From Candidatus Nomurabacteria bacterium RIFOXYD2_FULL_35_12 (GTDB lineage Bacteria > Patescibacteriota > Minisyncoccia > Phycocordibacterales > UBA9973): a stretch of 11,478 nucleotides of DNA. Of the stretch, positions 10,915 through 11,478 are shown piece after piece. The notes below the pieces were generated by a model. That model was not told where the DNA came from and did not search any database. It saw nothing but the letters and a program-made list of their open reading frames with translations. Each line of letters begins with the position of its first letter. Within the stretch, counting starts at the first letter, position 1. Location of the stretch: assembly GCA_001786365.1 (NCBI GenBank), contig MFWK01000026.1, positions 1 through 11,478 on the forward strand, in the 5' to 3' direction. The translations under genes were made by a program, and so were the position numbers.

Positions 10915-11076
10915 TAATAATAATTTTAAGAGCAAAAGATTAAACTCTAACAAGTAACAAAAATAATTTCTTTACAATCTGGTGTCGAAGACACTGAGCG
11001 TAGTGAAGTGCTGTTTTTTGTTTTGTTTCGTTCTAAATTTCAGCCCTAGGCTGATCCGCCTTAATTGGTGGAAACT
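10915..11076 (+). other. proximal 16S leader region
   Basis: No gene is present. A TACAAT (10973-10978) could be a second, weaker rRNA promoter -10. Next come GTGTC-GAA-GACAC (10982-10994) and the overlapping CACT...AGTG around GAGCGT, a sequence resembling a hairpin repeat (GAGCGTAGT core) I recall from other bacterial intergenic regions. A T-rich run follows (11014-11031). CAGCC-CTA-GGCTG (11041-11053) and TCCGCC-TTAATT-GGTGGA (11055-11072, one G-T pair) are two small hairpins just before the mature 16S 5' end. Confidence 0.5.

Positions 11077-11478
<402 letters not shown>

Noticed and set aside
10175..11076. tRNA genes in the rRNA upstream region
   Set aside because: No GTTCRANYC T-loop or cloverleaf arrangement was found among the hairpins.

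Overview
The window looks like chromosomal DNA of a Patescibacteria/CPR bacterium, most likely a Parcubacteria-type lineage. The grounds are: A+T-rich DNA; many genes whose ATG follows a -10 hexamer by only 6-8 nt with no Shine-Dalgarno sequence (leaderless transcripts); a threonyl-tRNA synthetase without a TGS domain; tiny proteins such as a DUF5679 zinc ribbon and an 18-residue lysine-rich peptide; and a 16S rRNA start that departs from the usual bacterial consensus at the 27F and 338 primer sites, the latter with a compensatory base-pair change. The lineage call is inference; no search was run.

Layout. Positions 1-370 are the 3' end of gyrB, which converges with thrS (372-2123, minus strand) across 1 nt. 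thrS diverges from a C39-like cysteine-peptidase-fold protein (2184-2798). Positions 2799-4820 form a repeat-rich accessory stretch with a small ArsR-type winged-helix regulator (3151-3441) and a Fic/DOC AMP-transferase (3716-4612). Its intergenic DNA is packed with palindromes and with motifs that recur before both genes and again before the next operon.

Positions 4821-8717 form one tightly packed, very A+T-rich five-gene operon that reads as a restriction-modification or defence cassette. It holds a Dam-like adenine methyltransferase (D12 class), a two-helix membrane protein, a DGQHR-domain (DndB-like) protein, a PD-(D/E)XK-type nuclease and a second, beta-class DNA methyltransferase. Gaps are 0-4 nt, with one promoter in front. 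The two methyltransferases would protect host DNA, the nuclease would cut unmodified DNA, and the DGQHR and membrane proteins are unexplained partners.

Positions 8766-9928 return to housekeeping-like composition with a slipin/SPFH membrane protein and a TspO/MBR protein, followed by the DUF5679 zinc ribbon (9983-10174). Positions 10175-11076 are almost gene-free but strongly structured. They hold a long hairpin over the zinc-ribbon stop codon, a possible TTG-start 55-residue membrane peptide, the 18-residue basic peptide, a predicted three-way-junction RNA element, a perfect terminator, and a near-consensus promoter (TTGACA-17-TATACT). A leader with four hairpins built on the same CCGAC/GTCGG core follows, and then the 16S rRNA begins at about 11077 and runs off the window.
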